Part shown: one piece after another, positions 23,363 to 35,459 of the stretch
How the letters are laid out: each line of letters starts with the position of its first letter
Numbering within the stretch: the first letter of the stretch is position 1
Source of the DNA: Ottelia alismoides
Lineage: Eukaryota; Streptophyta; Magnoliopsida; Alismatales; Hydrocharitaceae
DNA: 64,000 nucleotides
Assembly: GCA_037367405.1 (NCBI GenBank)
Contig: JAZKJV010009784.1
Location: forward strand, 1,364,001-1,428,000
Direction: 5' to 3'
Program-made: the position numbers and the translations under genes
The notes under the pieces: generated by a model
The model's database searches: none
The model's input: the letters and a program-made list of their open reading frames with translations, nothing else
What the model was told of the DNA's origin: nothing

Positions 23363-24266
23363 CCCACTACTCAGCTAAAGAATTGAAGGGAGGGAAGCCG
23401 ATATGACAGATCAAATACTTCGGATCGAATTTGCAAGCAGAATCAGCCCTACTCGGTCATGGTATGATGAGTTAGGGACCTGCCATTGCAGTTCCCTTAT
23501 GCTTAATACTATATACAGAATCCACAAGCGAAGTCGGCCCTACTTGCCCACACACCGATAGAAGCGCCAATACTTCGTGAACCCAAGCATTAATCAAGGC
23601 GCTACTTGGGCTTGGATTTGGGCTCTATCTTATGATCACGCATCACTCAGTCTGGATGGTATCTAAATACAAGGTGGGCTTTATGAACCCAATGCAATGA
23701 AGCTTGTTATCGATTTTAAAGGTTATTTAGCATCCCTCTTTTTAAGTTTTTAGTTTTTCACTTTTTTGGATATTTTTCAATCAATATATTGCCTAACGAG
23801 TTTTCTAATTTCATGTATCCTAAGTCCAAGAAACTAGGGAGGAAAATAGAAAAACCAATGCGCAGGAAAATATGAATGTGAACGTAAGAGTTAGAATCAC
23901 ATACTTTGCTCCAGTAGTCTACGCGCACAGTGATACGCATATATAAATAAATCTAACCTATATGAATGCAACGAGAGCCATCCTAAATAGGAATTTCTAT
24001 TAGCTTAAAGAATCGATTTATTTGTCTAAGTCCAAATCGAATGACATATACGTACACATATTCTATTAGGGATGTGAACCTAATGATTACCGGGCTCAAC
24101 CAATAAAAATCATAGATCAAGGGGCTCAAGCACACAAAAAATAAAAAGAAACTTGGAAAACTCAAATAATGAGAGTCAAATAAAAAGAAAGAGAAAAATA
24201 AGGAGAAGAAAAGAAAGAAATCAAGAAAACTATGTAAAAGCCGATGAGATCCCTTTAGTTCACCGG
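23363..24266. other. Possible LTR of the minus-strand fragment and unassigned AT-rich sequence
   Basis: About 23363-23700 is more GC-rich and lies where the LTR of the 22.4-23.4 kb fragment would be, but no TG...CA ends could be fixed. The remainder is AT-rich with no recognisable feature. Confidence 0.3.
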
Positions 24267-26420
24267 TGATGAATAGCCATTCAACTACCTTTATTCTTCT
24301 ATTTTGTATTTAAATCCATTTCAAAACACATGTAAATATAGCTAACTTGCACAAATTAGCATTCATTATTTATCTATAAATAGTGTCTAATTATTTGTAT
24401 TTAAATACAAAATAAAAGAATAAAGAAAAGGAAAATAAGAAGTATTCAAGATACTGATTGACCCTAAACCTCGAGATCGGGTCAATATTGACTTGATCGA
24501 CAAAGAATAAAGTAGAGGGAGATAAGGGTCTATACTATTTATTGAAAAGCCTAATTTCCATTCCTATAATAAGCCATTTTTGCTCGATTTTATTTTGCAT
24601 TTTATACATCTCAAAGGATAAAATGATCTACATAAAACTTGTATCCAAATATTCATATAAATATATAAATTTATTTCCAGAAAAAAATAATGTATTGTGC
24701 AATTGGGAGACACATATGAAAAAGCCGTAAACCGAACAGATCTTCTCCATACAAGCTCAAAATCACCAAACTCATCTCCATTGTATTCAAACTTAAATTA
24801 TCTATCTAATGAAGATATTTCATTTAAAATAGAGTTAATATGCAAAAGTTCACTTTCTCCCATTGTACTATTTACCTTTATACTTTATTCCTATAATTTA
24901 TTCTAAATATTTTTCATTCCTTATATTTTTAAATACGTGTAAATATTATTTGAAATATATTTAAAATATAAACATAATAAAACTAGTAAAAATATGTTAA
25001 AACAAATAGTGTAATAATATATATAGATATACAATACTTATAGTGTACATACATATATTTATTTAAGCATGTAAATCATAAAAATAAAATATGTAAATAT
25101 GTATTTAAATATATCATAAATATACAAAATATATACATAAGATAATAAAATATAAATATAAAATAAAATAAAATACATAAAATATATGTAAATATACCTA
25201 TGTATATACTTCAAATTTAGCACCTAATAAATAATGTCGTAAAAATAAATAAAAATATCCATAAAATAGTTTGAGAAATAATAAATATTTTTCATGTTTT
25301 GAGTTTTAGTTAGTAAACTCATCTACTATTTGTTATGGAATTAATGAGGTATTGTGTATATACTTTTTTATTAGTCCATGTGGACTAATTAGAGGTTAAC
25401 AATAGTTGACGTCGGGTCAACTGTCCTGCCTTCCCCCTCTTAGTTATCAAAAGTCACGTGACTGCCCTCTCTTCTCCACTTTCTTACTCAATCTCCACTC
25501 CACCATTCCTCTTGATCTCACCATCGATCTTCGCACCCCATAACCCCTAATCCATGCTAAACCCTAGGATCCACCAACCCCTCGCCACTAGCACACCCTC
25601 TCCCCTTGGAAATTCATCGGATCCCATGTCCAGAAATAAGGACCTTCTTCTACCATTTTGAATTTGATCCTTCTTTCTCCCATGTAACCCCAAAGCGAAC
25701 CCCTGACTTGAGTCTTCGGTAACATAGTGGATACCTAGATCTGTCGGCAAGGACAAGAAGGAGGAGAAGCGGTCCACTGTTTCCTGGAGCTTATCTCTGG
25801 CAAGGTTCGTCAGCTCCCTAATTTCCATCAGGATTGAGTTATTTACTTTATTTTTAGTTTAGAATTTTATTCTAGTATTTCATTACGCATTTTATTTCAT
25901 GTAATTAGTTTGTAGTTTATCTTAATTTTAAGTTTAAAGTTCGTCGGAGCTTAGATCTCCAGCGACTGTTCAACCGTGATTTGACCTTTGTTCCAACTCA
26001 AATCACTTCCATCTTTAACCCCTTCACATTATCCATCACTATGATCCATCAGACCACCTCTAATCTTGTTCAAATTAGGGAATCAATCTACACGTGCTCC
26101 TCGTTTGTATGCAGCAAGTGTCATCTCGGGTTTCGAATCTGCAACTTGATGGGATCAGTTGTTCTGATCTCTGATGGTGCTTAATTATGATATGTATGTG
26201 TAGGTACACCTTGATGTTTCTCCTCGCGGTAGATCATCCTTAGTTGATCAACTCCAATATTTTCTCCTGCAAATGGCAAAATACTGCTTGAGGACAAAGC
26301 CTCAGTCCAAAACAACAATGGGAATGGCGAATGAAGAAGTACTTCTTAGAGATGGAGGAGTTGTGTCTCAAACTATGATCACCTTATGTGATCGGAGGTA
26401 GTCATTTGTAGTATAGATCG
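24267..26420 (+). repeat. Gypsy LTR, copy B, cut by a DNA transposon
   Basis: It starts TGATGAATAGCCATTCAAC, a decayed terminal stem-loop. Blocks match copy A in order: the poly-A-rich segment ending AAAGAATAAAGAAAAGG, the GTAGAGGGAGATAAGGGTC block, and the GTTGACGTCGGGTCAAC region near 25405. The GC-balanced part (25.4-26.4 kb) is followed abruptly by the terminal inverted repeat of a MULE-like element. Short frames here are not genes. Confidence 0.55.
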
Positions 26421-29400
26421 GAATTTTAAAAAAATATTAATTAATTCATAATTAATTAAATTGGTAGCAAGTTTGGGTATTTAAAATTTTAGGCATCAAC
26501 GACGCTTGCAGTGTCGTTTTGGGCTTGGCACCTTTGTACATTTTATTGAAATCAATACCCCAAGCTTGCCATCTTGGGTCTCCCGTTTAGAATTTGCACT
26601 GAGGGACTTCTAAATTATAGAAACGACCCAAATATGTATATAATAGTAATACTCCAAGTTTCAACCTAACATATATACCACATAAGATATTATTTTGTCC
26701 AAAAAATGGTTACATAATCTTTCCTAAGATATTATATTATCAACTGCTTAAGATTTCTATATTTTCTATTATGAATGTTCAAATAAATAAAATATATAAT
26801 TTTAAACTTTATTGGATCATCTCAAGCAAAAGACAAGGCTACATTTACGATTTCCTATGTGTTTTTTGTGGTTTTATGACTCTCTTCTAATATTGAGCAT
26901 TGATAATGTATAAACACATATAGATTTCAGAAAATATTTGATATGAAGGTAAATGTCCATGGAAATACATAAACATTCCTTACAATACGATCATCGCGTA
27001 ATGAAAAAAGATAAAAATGTTCTATTAAAAAGATACAAAATTTTAATGTCTCCATTGACTTACAAATATGCTTATGCCTCCTCATCCTCCTTTTCTTTTC
27101 AACCTTGTCCCATCATCTTGTAGCTATATTCTCATTCTTTTCAGCGAGTGAAAATGCAAGTGGAAATAGAACTGTTTCTTATGTCAATTGTTGTCACCGC
27201 GTACATATGCCTAGCATATCTCTATACAAATATGTCCACTGATACTTAAAATCGACTGATAAAAACTAAATACCCTGCGACATTGACAAAAAAATCAACA
27301 ATATTTGAAAGTGTACCATCTCTACGGTTTTTTCGTCTTCTATATGAAACCATGTATACATAATAGGATTGTGGCGTTCTAGAGTACGAATAAATCTCTG
27401 AACATTATGATAAGATGCATCCTCATTCTCATAAATAATATCTATTGCATGTTTGCTTGCATTCCAAGCTGTCATATAGTCCATCTTCATTTTTAACTCA
27501 TCTTTTATTTTATAAATATTAGCACCCAGGTTCATGCTAACCCACACTCTACATGAGGATAATATGTATTGTGCTACAAATACAAATGTGCATTGACGGT
27601 ATTTGACTATGAGTACAGGGTTCCTTCATGTATGCTTTCCTCGGTACCTGTAATACACCAATCTCATTGGGATTTTCTCTGAGATGCATGTAAACACCAT
27701 CCTCCATCTCCATAAACATGTAAAATAGTCAGAATTTGTTTGTTTGAGGCTTTGTGTTTATATTGGACGTGATACTCTATACTCCATTTTTGAAGATCAT
27801 ATTACAAATACTTCTTTGACTTGTAGCTCATGCCCAACCAATAGTTTATCCTAGAATTGTCATTGGAGTATTTTCTCTCTCTACAAAGGCAACATCTTAC
27901 AATTTCATGATGAAACACACGAGGCAACTTCTCCATAGGTACTTCGACGGCATCCTCATTATTCGCACACATCTATATTTATTGTCCAAAGCAACATTAA
28001 TGAATGTGAAATCATGACATGTGTTATTATTTGTATTTTCTTCATCTAATAAATGAGGTTCACTGTCTATTTCATCTCTATCTTCTTAAGGTATTAGTAT
28101 CAACGAATCATCATTGTCATTTAATTGTGATGGACCATAAATATTCTTAACTACTAAAATATTTGCTGACTCAATTAAAAAGTTTTTTGTTATTTTAGTG
28201 GAGGTAAATATATCCTATTTTTTATTTAATTTAATTATGATTGTATGACCTTGATGATGACGCATGTTTTCTTGACCAAAGAGGGTGGGTTCGACAAAGT
28301 GATGGATTAACCTTACTTTGCCGATCAAATCCATCATTGCTAAAGTGGATTCATCATCAATGATTGAAATTAGGCAGAAAATTGATCCTTTTGAGATGGA
28401 ATAGCACTTTAGAAACTTGTCCTAATAGATCAATATAAGTTATCTGACGTGGGGATCCATCCCAATACAATAATATGGGACAACTGTTGTCTTTCATATC
28501 TAATGAAAAAAATCACATGAGATTGATTATTACATATAATTTTAGAGGTACCAAAATAATTGATGTATCTATCTGAATATGTCCATGATGTTATTTTCAA
28601 GCTTTCTCTTTTCCTTTTTTGAATGTACGTGAATATGTAATGATTTAGAATAAAATATTCAATTTATATTGAATATAATTTCATAAATACACTCCATTTG
28701 GCACATATAAAATAATGTTCAGTAAAAATAATCTATAAGCATTAATATTGATCGTCTAAGAATTTATAGTTCCATTTAATTGTTCAATATGTTTTCTACT
28801 CTTAATTTAAATGTTACTTTCTTTGTTGTATATGATAAACTAATAGTAATTTTTTTGAAGATCAAATGATGAGCATCCTAATTTGGTGCATGAGTAAGCA
28901 ATGAGTTTATTGTTTATGTTGATACACATAAATTAGCATGAATATGTCACTGTTTACTATTAAATGAAAATTTAAAATTTTGTTGTAATTATATATGTCT
29001 ATGGTGCATAATGCATACATTTCCATTTTCGCTAAATGCAATCTCGTTGGTTACATCTATCCACAAATATATAATATATATTTGAATATATACGAAATTT
29101 TGCTACTAAACAGTGACATCAAAGAACATCAAGAAGCATAATTGCATATGTACATTTTAAAAATTATACCTAATAATTAATTCCATCAATATGAGTCTAA
29201 TTATAATTAAAATGATAAGTGATTTCATATGAAGTCGACAACCAAACATATTTTATTTAGACTAAATATCATTGTATCCTTCGAATTAAGATTATATGTA
29301 TTCGAAAGAAATGTTTATATGTATTGAAAGAAAATTTAAATGATATGTGATATTTGTAATAAATACAATTTAATATCATGAAAGAAAAATTATATATATG

Positions 29401-29878
29401 GAATTAAAATTACTTGGAATGAAGAACATCCACAAAGATAAAGAAAATACTCGAATAGATAATGTTAGATATATCTGTAAATACAGTAAAATACTCATGC
29501 AAAAAAAGATTACGAAAAAATGGTACTCGTTGATTCGTGCTTTCTCCTATAAAATACCACAATAACAAACATGTAATTAATGAATTTGTGAGAAAGATCC
29601 AGAGGATTGAGGAGAAGAGATGAGGAATTAGGAGAAATAAGAGGGTGGGGGAGGGAAAGAGAGGAATGAGAGCGGAGGAGGGGTGTGTATATATGAAATG
29701 GGATGGGAGGGGCCGGTAACTAAAAACCAACGATTTCCTCTCAAATAGACACCTGAGGTACCGATTTGAATTTGGCTCCCAAATTGGCACCTCAGGTGCC
29801 TATTGATGTCTAAAAGTTTAAATACCCAAACTTGCAACCTATTTAATTACGTATTATTTAACAATTATTTTAAAAATC
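26421..29878 (-). mobile_element. Mutator-like DNA transposon (MULE) relic with long terminal inverted repeats
   Basis: Left end (about 26421-26500) and right end (about 29801-29878) are imperfect inverted repeats of roughly 80-100 bp. They share GCAAGTTTGGGTATTTAAA, TTTTAG[GA]CATCAA and an outer TAATTAAAT block. A transposase remnant lies on the minus strand. Just inside the right end is an inverted GGCACCT/AGGTGCC motif at 29787-29801. Flanking 9-mers are not clearly identical, so the target duplication has decayed or the ends are misplaced by a few bases. Apart from the transposase piece the 3.4 kb is AT-rich and unreadable. Confidence 0.6.
27266..27547 (-). pseudogene. MURA-type transposase fragment
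   Basis: A 93-codon open stretch contains DYMTAWNASKHAIDIIYEN followed by DASYHNVQRFIRTLERHNP. This matches the conserved part of plant MURA transposases where an alternating AWRAKQKALE-like segment precedes a SYxxLPxYLxxLxxxNPGT segment. The frame is broken on both sides, and the DDE catalytic core is not readable downstream. The upstream minus-strand region to about 28500 probably holds the rest of the N-terminal part (a KDNSCPILLYWDG stretch near 28490). Confidence 0.55.
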
Positions 29879-30995
29879 ATATAGTCAACAATGGTAGGAC
29901 TTTTGTTCGAATCCATTACTATATATTAACCAGGGGGACTTCCCCGGGAATCCATTACTTGACCTTTTTAAAAATTCCATTTGTGTCCCCGTTGGTTTTG
30001 TTTGCAAGGCCGTCCACCTCGGTCTTCATAGACGCCGCCACTGCAACGTGGGACCGTTGATAACCTTTCGAGAAGTTCTGGACTAGGGAAGACCTCTCCT
30101 CCCATCCCGCCCACCCCTCACGAGCACAGCTACCATCTTCGACAAAACGCATCACCAAATGCAAGGCTACCTGCTTCTCGATGAGTTCTCCCCCCCCCCC
30201 CCATTGCTCTCAACCGAGTACAACCGCAGCGTCGGTGATCCCGAGTCCATGGGAGCAAAGAGAAGCCTCTCTCTTGTGCCCCGTGACCCAAAACCCTGTC
30301 GTAAACACCAGCCCGTTCTCTCCCTTCTCATCCGTCGCACAAATCCTTTACTCCAACCACCCTGGTTCATGTTCCTCATTATCTGCTATGGGGTTCTCAC
30401 GCAGACGAGACCCGCTTTGAATTTTAGCAGTCTTTGGTGCATGTACCATAGCAAGATGATCCCGAGTTTGCTGCAGAAACTGCATGAAGTGGGGTTGAGA
30501 CCTGCAGTATTATCGAGAATCTACAGTTTTTGTCATAGTACAGAACAATCTTCTCTGGATCGTGGTTTTGGGTACAATTTAGCAAACATCAAGAAAAAAA
30601 TAAATGGGTAACCACTGTTAAACGATTAATTGCTAGGTATATAGAAATTGAAACAATTTTCACCGTGAATTTAAGGAATCAAGTGTTTCTCAACTCTACT
30701 CTGACAGTAAATAAAGCAAGCAATCCCTTGAACATGATATACTTCAATTTTTCTAAGTCTTATCTAAAGGGATGATTAAGTTTTTTAAGTGCGGGATCGA
30801 AGGCTATCGTTAATAAACTTTTCTTCAAGGTCTTGCGTGATGAAAGAACGACATCACCTCCCTCAACCATCTCCCCTCTTACTCACTGTAGTTGACCGTT
30901 GTGACATCCCTCGTGGGGAGGCCCAGTCCATCTCGTCGTCCGTCACGACCACTCCTCCGCTGCCTCCACCCTTAACTTTTCCCACAATATAAGAA
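29879..30995. other. Unassigned sequence, GC-balanced, no gene recognised
   Basis: The region contains a poly-C tract (about 30188-30202) and a 150-codon plus-strand frame (30159-30611) with no recognisable domain and no conserved features. It resembles the GC-balanced middle of the LTRs in this window more than a gene. Confidence 0.4.
30987..30995. repeat. 9-bp target site duplication ATATAAGAA (left) of a foldback MITE
   Basis: ATATAAGAA at 30987-30995 is repeated exactly at 31362-31370. Nine bp is the Mutator-type target duplication length. Confidence 0.75.
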
Positions 30996-31361
30996 GAGGT
31001 TGAGGAGTATGAACCAAGGTGCATATAATTTTACATGCATTGGGATTTGTATCTTCCACGTTCTTTTACTTTTTTTTTGAAAAATATCACCATATATATT
31101 CATCCATATATCCCTCCTATATGTCATTCGAAATTCGTCAGAAATAGAGATTCTTATGCCTTCCATCTAGAACATGTAATTTTAATGATCTTAGAATTGC
31201 TATAATCGATGTGTTCTAGATGGAGGGCATAAGAGTCTCTGTTTCTGACAAAATTCGAGTAGTATAATGGAGGGATATATCGATGATTATATATACATGG
31301 TGATATTTTCTAAAAAGCTAAAAAAATGAAGATATACGCTTGGTGCATGCTCCCCAACCCC
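30996..31361. mobile_element. Foldback MITE, copy 1, Mutator-like (366 bp)
   Basis: The whole element is a long inverted repeat. Left arm GAGGTTGAGGAGTATGAACC pairs with the complement of the right arm (GGGGTTGGGGAGCATGCACC), and inner arms carry TTGAAAAATATCACCAT...ATCCATATATCCCTCC...TCTAGAACATGTAATTTTAA. The apex is near 31185-31205. It is bounded by the perfect 9-bp repeat ATATAAGAA. No coding capacity. Two relatives occur at 33664 and 51584. Confidence 0.75.
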
Positions 31362-31370
31362 ATATAAGAA

Positions 31371-33663
31371 TAGCATATGTGCAAGGATTCAACCATATAC
31401 TATATATATGCAATTCCATTTTAAAAGGAAATATGGATGCAAACGGGAGAATAATAACAATATAGAAGTTGTGATATCCTTATCTGTTTTTAAATATTTG
31501 AATCACAAATAGTTAGAGATGCAAATGATCATATCCATATTAGATGTTACTATATCCTTATCTACTTTTAATATGGTTGCATGTACGGATATGGAGGATA
31601 TAAATATCATGATACCATATCTTCAAAAAAAAGGATACCGATTGCATATGAATAGTGTTAGAGATACTTTATAGATTAGCTTAAATATATATGTATTCGA
31701 TTATATTTTTATATATTTCAGTAAGTCTTTAGTATTTATATAATATAATAGGTATATATTAATGAATACATGCCAGATTGGATTTGGATATATTCATATT
31801 GTTTACATCTCTACAAATACTTTTTCTAAATAGTATATCGCATGTATATTGAATGTCATTTATATAGAGATGTCATGAGAAGTTTCGTCATTTTAGTTCA
31901 ATGACTGTGACCATCGAAAAAGTCCATGGAATGGGCAAAGGGACCTCACAACACTCCCAAAAATTTGAATCTTTGAAATATCTTTAAACATAACATATAT
32001 AGATTTAATATACATGAGATGAGACATTTTTCTGTCGCTTGACCACATGTTTATACATATAATACAGTCTTTACTTAATCTGAAAAAAATCTATAAAATA
32101 ATATACTTTTTATTGAGAGTATATATATATCTTACAATACAAAATCATTCAAGCTATTGAACAAGATGTTTTAAATCATGATTCCAATTGATTGCAGGTA
32201 TATCAATTCTGAGGTATAACTATTTATGTGTTATTAAATGTCTTATATCAAAAATGTAATTGTTGATCACATTAAATCAAAATTGTAATTGTTGATCACA
32301 TTGAATATTTTTTTGTTTCAACTTTAATTTCTTCTATTTTTGGTCTAACGTCTAAGTGATTTGAATAAAGTATAAATTTTCCTTTCCCGTACTTTTCACG
32401 AGCTCCCTACTAGACATCTTTGCATGACAATGTTATATATTAAATATATGAATAATAATAATAATTTCTAAATTAAAGATGATATTTTGTATAGATTAAA
32501 TAGCATACATAGGATTTATTGAATATAAAAATAATTCGTTTTCTCTGGTATCCACTTTTAGATGGTTGTGGATAAATTATTTATTTTGATGGAAACATGC
32601 AATGATAATATTATAAGTTTTGTTTATATGGATGTGATACAAAGACAAATATGATAATATAATTTCTTTTCCAGGTAGAGATTTAATTGTAGTAATTAAT
32701 CTAAAGTTTTATCAAAAACTTTAATATAGTAACTATTTGATCATTTTAGTCATTACTGGCACAATCACGATTCATCTACTTTATTATCAATTTTTAGTTC
32801 AACCTCATTAATAACTCACTCAACAAAATCCTTTACAAGTTAAAATAAAATATTTCACACCTTGTAAATAATTAAGGTTAATTAATGTACAAAATACAGT
32901 GAACTCTAAAAAAGCTGAGACTAGCAAATATCATACAACGACAACTCAGTGAAACCATAAATACATCATTACAAGATTATTGCAAATAAAAAACAACAAT
33001 GTCAATCGATTATAAAGATTACACGCAATATTTGGACACTCTTAAAAAAATCCATATCAAGCAACAACGAGCAAAGACCAACTGGACATAAGCTGCCTAT
33101 AAGAAAAATTAAAATTATAACATAATATCGCAGTAAATAAAAAAACCAAATCGAAATCCTAATAAGAACAATTGCCTAGATGTGGAGGTTTGAAATCCCA
33201 ATTTGCCCAACCTCATAGATACAGAGTTGGGAAAAAAATCTGATTTATCATCTTACACTTCTCGCTAAAGCAATGCTGTTGAAATCAGATCGGAGCAATC
33301 GTCCGATAAACCGATACCATCAATTGATTTTGGTGGTCCGGTTCAAGTTATATTTTTTTATCAAACCACCGGTTCAATTGACTACTTACAGTCTAATTTA
33401 ATCCACTTCAACCGCAAATCAAATTCGAATTTATTTTAAAACAACGAAGTCAGTAGTGGGGTGTTGAACTAACCAACTACTCCTTTTCCATTTCTTGAAA
33501 AGGTTGTATAAAAATTATAACTAAAATATTTATATTCAGCAGAGTACTTAATTCAAGTATTATATAGCATCTAATATATAGGGAAGAAAAAAATTTATGT
33601 ATAAAATATTATATTTACATTGTTGACTTATTATATATAAGAGAAAAAGGATCCTATTTTATA
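31371..33663. other. AT-rich sequence without recognised features
   Basis: Long AT-rich stretch. Segments such as GATATCCTTATCT recur near 31470 and 31550 and suggest old repeats. I see no protein motif, LTR end or RNA gene. Confidence 0.4.
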
Positions 33664-33983
33664 GAGTAGGTAACTTACTTACTCCATTTTTTTCCACTTT
33701 TTATTTTTTTGAAAAATACTTCTCTAGATTTTCATAATTATATCCATCTAATATGTCAATCAAATTTCATCCGAAACAGAGACTCATATACCCTTTATCC
33801 GAACAAGTAAATTACAACAATCTAAAACCGTTAAAACTACTTGTTCTGGACGGAGGGCATATGAGTCTATGTTTAATAAAATTTGAATGACATATTAAAA
33901 GAATATAGTTATGAAAATACATAAAAATATTTTTCAAAATAATAAAAAAAGTGAAAAAATAAAATAGATAAATTACCTGTTCC
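33664..33983. mobile_element. Foldback MITE, copy 2 (about 320 bp)
   Basis: It has the same arm order as copy 1: TTTTTTGAAAAATA, ATATCCATCTAATATGTCA, AAATTTCATC[CA]GAAACAGAGACTC, an ATGCCCT-like block, and an apex around AAACCGTTAAAACTA. The arms return in reverse complement. Outer ends (GAGTAGGTAAC / complement GGAACAGGTAAT) are diverged and no target duplication is visible. Confidence 0.6.
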
Positions 33984-34099
33984 ACGAAGAAATATATTTT
34001 TCTATGTATATAATATGTTTCGATTTATTTTAACATGTATTTTATACATGTTTTAATTGATTCTATAAACAAAAGCGGGGAGTTTTCGAGCGAAGCCTG

Positions 34100-34463
34100 A
34101 TGGATCTCTCCTCCAAAACCGAAGCAATGCCGCGAGAGGGTTCCTGAGGCCTCCGGATCAACGGGCGGAAGCCGACCGCGGCCGTCGCCTCCTGCAGCGG
34201 TGGTCCATTCGGACCCTCCGATCGGACCCAGAAGCGCCCCTTTCGGCTCGTCGAGGATGACACCAAGCCGACCCTGCGGGATCCGGTCAGAATCTCTCGT
34301 TGAAAATCTTTTCAATCCAAAACCCTCGTCTTTGCTTTGCTTTGCGTTTTGTTTTTATTTGATTTTTTAGGTGATTCTGTAGATAATCCGGCCGGGATTT
34401 CAAGGGAGACGGAGCAGGCCATACTGAGATTGCCGCCTTTCCCGATGTTCAAATGAAGCGATT
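34100..34463 (+). pseudogene. Disrupted two-exon copy of a short conserved plant protein of unknown function
   Basis: Exon 1 (34100-34285, 62 codons, phase 0) reads MDLSSKTEAMPREGS, an in-frame TGA at 34145-34147, then GLRINGRKPTAAVAS and RPFRLVEDDTKPTLRDP. A donor GTCAG follows at 34286. A plausible acceptor TTTTTTAG ends at 34370. Downstream, SRETEQAILRLPPFPMFK and a TGA are readable only after a frameshift. From memory, the combination of an FRLVEDDTKP-like segment and an ETEQAILRLPPFP-like segment occurs in small plant proteins of unknown function. The stop and frameshift argue for a pseudogene. It lies in a GC-rich island unlike the neighbouring AT-rich DNA. Confidence 0.4.
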
Positions 34464-35459
34464 TGGTTGATCTCCGGCTATCCCTTGTTGTTTTTGTTGC
34501 TTAATGATGCGTTTTTCCCTTGGGTTTCTGTTCAAAACACTCAGTAATAGATAATTGGATGTTCGATCACTTCACTCGTGCGTATTTATGTCGTTGGAAT
34601 CGGTGATATTCAAACACTGGTATTCTAGTTCATGTTTGTTTGCAGCTGCCAGGACTTATATTGGGCCGAATCTAGATTTGGTCGATAATTAGGTGTTTTT
34701 GTATTTGAGATAGAGAATTAAAATTGGTTTCTGTTGAAAGGAAATAGATGAAAAGGCAAAGAAAGGAAACCCATTTAGCTTTGATCAAGTTCACTGTGTT
34801 TGCACTTCTATCACAAAGCGTAAGTTGACTACCTTGTATCTGTATGTCTGATAGGATTTTTTAGAATTGAAAAAAAAATGGTGGGACATATTTGTCGATA
34901 CAAGCTTGTTTTCATTTTCATCACTTTACTTCCATTCCTTTGGACTTTGTTTTGTAGTTCAGCTGGAGGTTGTAGATGCCACCAATTGCATGCATACTTT
35001 TTTAAATTTGTTCAATTGGTCTTGCTTTGAGTTTTGACTGATTCTTTCTATCTGTAGATATGGTGCAGCTTTTTAGCTGGCTTACATGTAATCTTTGCTC
35101 GGATTGCATTCCGAGCATACACCTTTTCTTTGGAGCTCTGAAGATGGACATAACACTTCAGCCTTTTTCTTGTTTGAGTGACCTTTAGTATTGGAAGATG
35201 GCTTACAATCCCTGGTGATCAAGTTCTTGATGGGGTGTTAGGTGGAGGGATAAGCAGCCCTTTGGTGGCATGCATCAAAGTTGGTTGCTTTGAAGAAGTT
35301 GCTGACCACCTACCAGAGGTACATATGTTCTTAACAGGAGAGGAGAAAGAATGTGTAAGAGGAAACTACCAGACTTGGCAGACTTGAGGAAAATAGGAAT
35401 TTGAGCAAATATGAGTTGGAAGAACACCAGGAGCTACAAAATATTTGTGTTGGAAGAGG
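34464..35459. other. Unassigned sequence downstream of the pseudogene
   Basis: AT-rich at first, more balanced after 35.1 kb. A 69-codon frame at 35178-35387 has no recognised motif. It may include 3' flank of the pseudogene and the start of a LINE fragment. Confidence 0.35.

Noticed and set aside
26411..26420. 9-bp target duplication of the MULE (TATAGATCG versus ATATAGTCA)
   Set aside because: Only five bases align without forcing; not convincing.
30159..30611. 150-codon plus-strand frame as a host gene
   Set aside because: Starts across a poly-C tract, shows no domain and has no splice or promoter context; I could not support it as coding.
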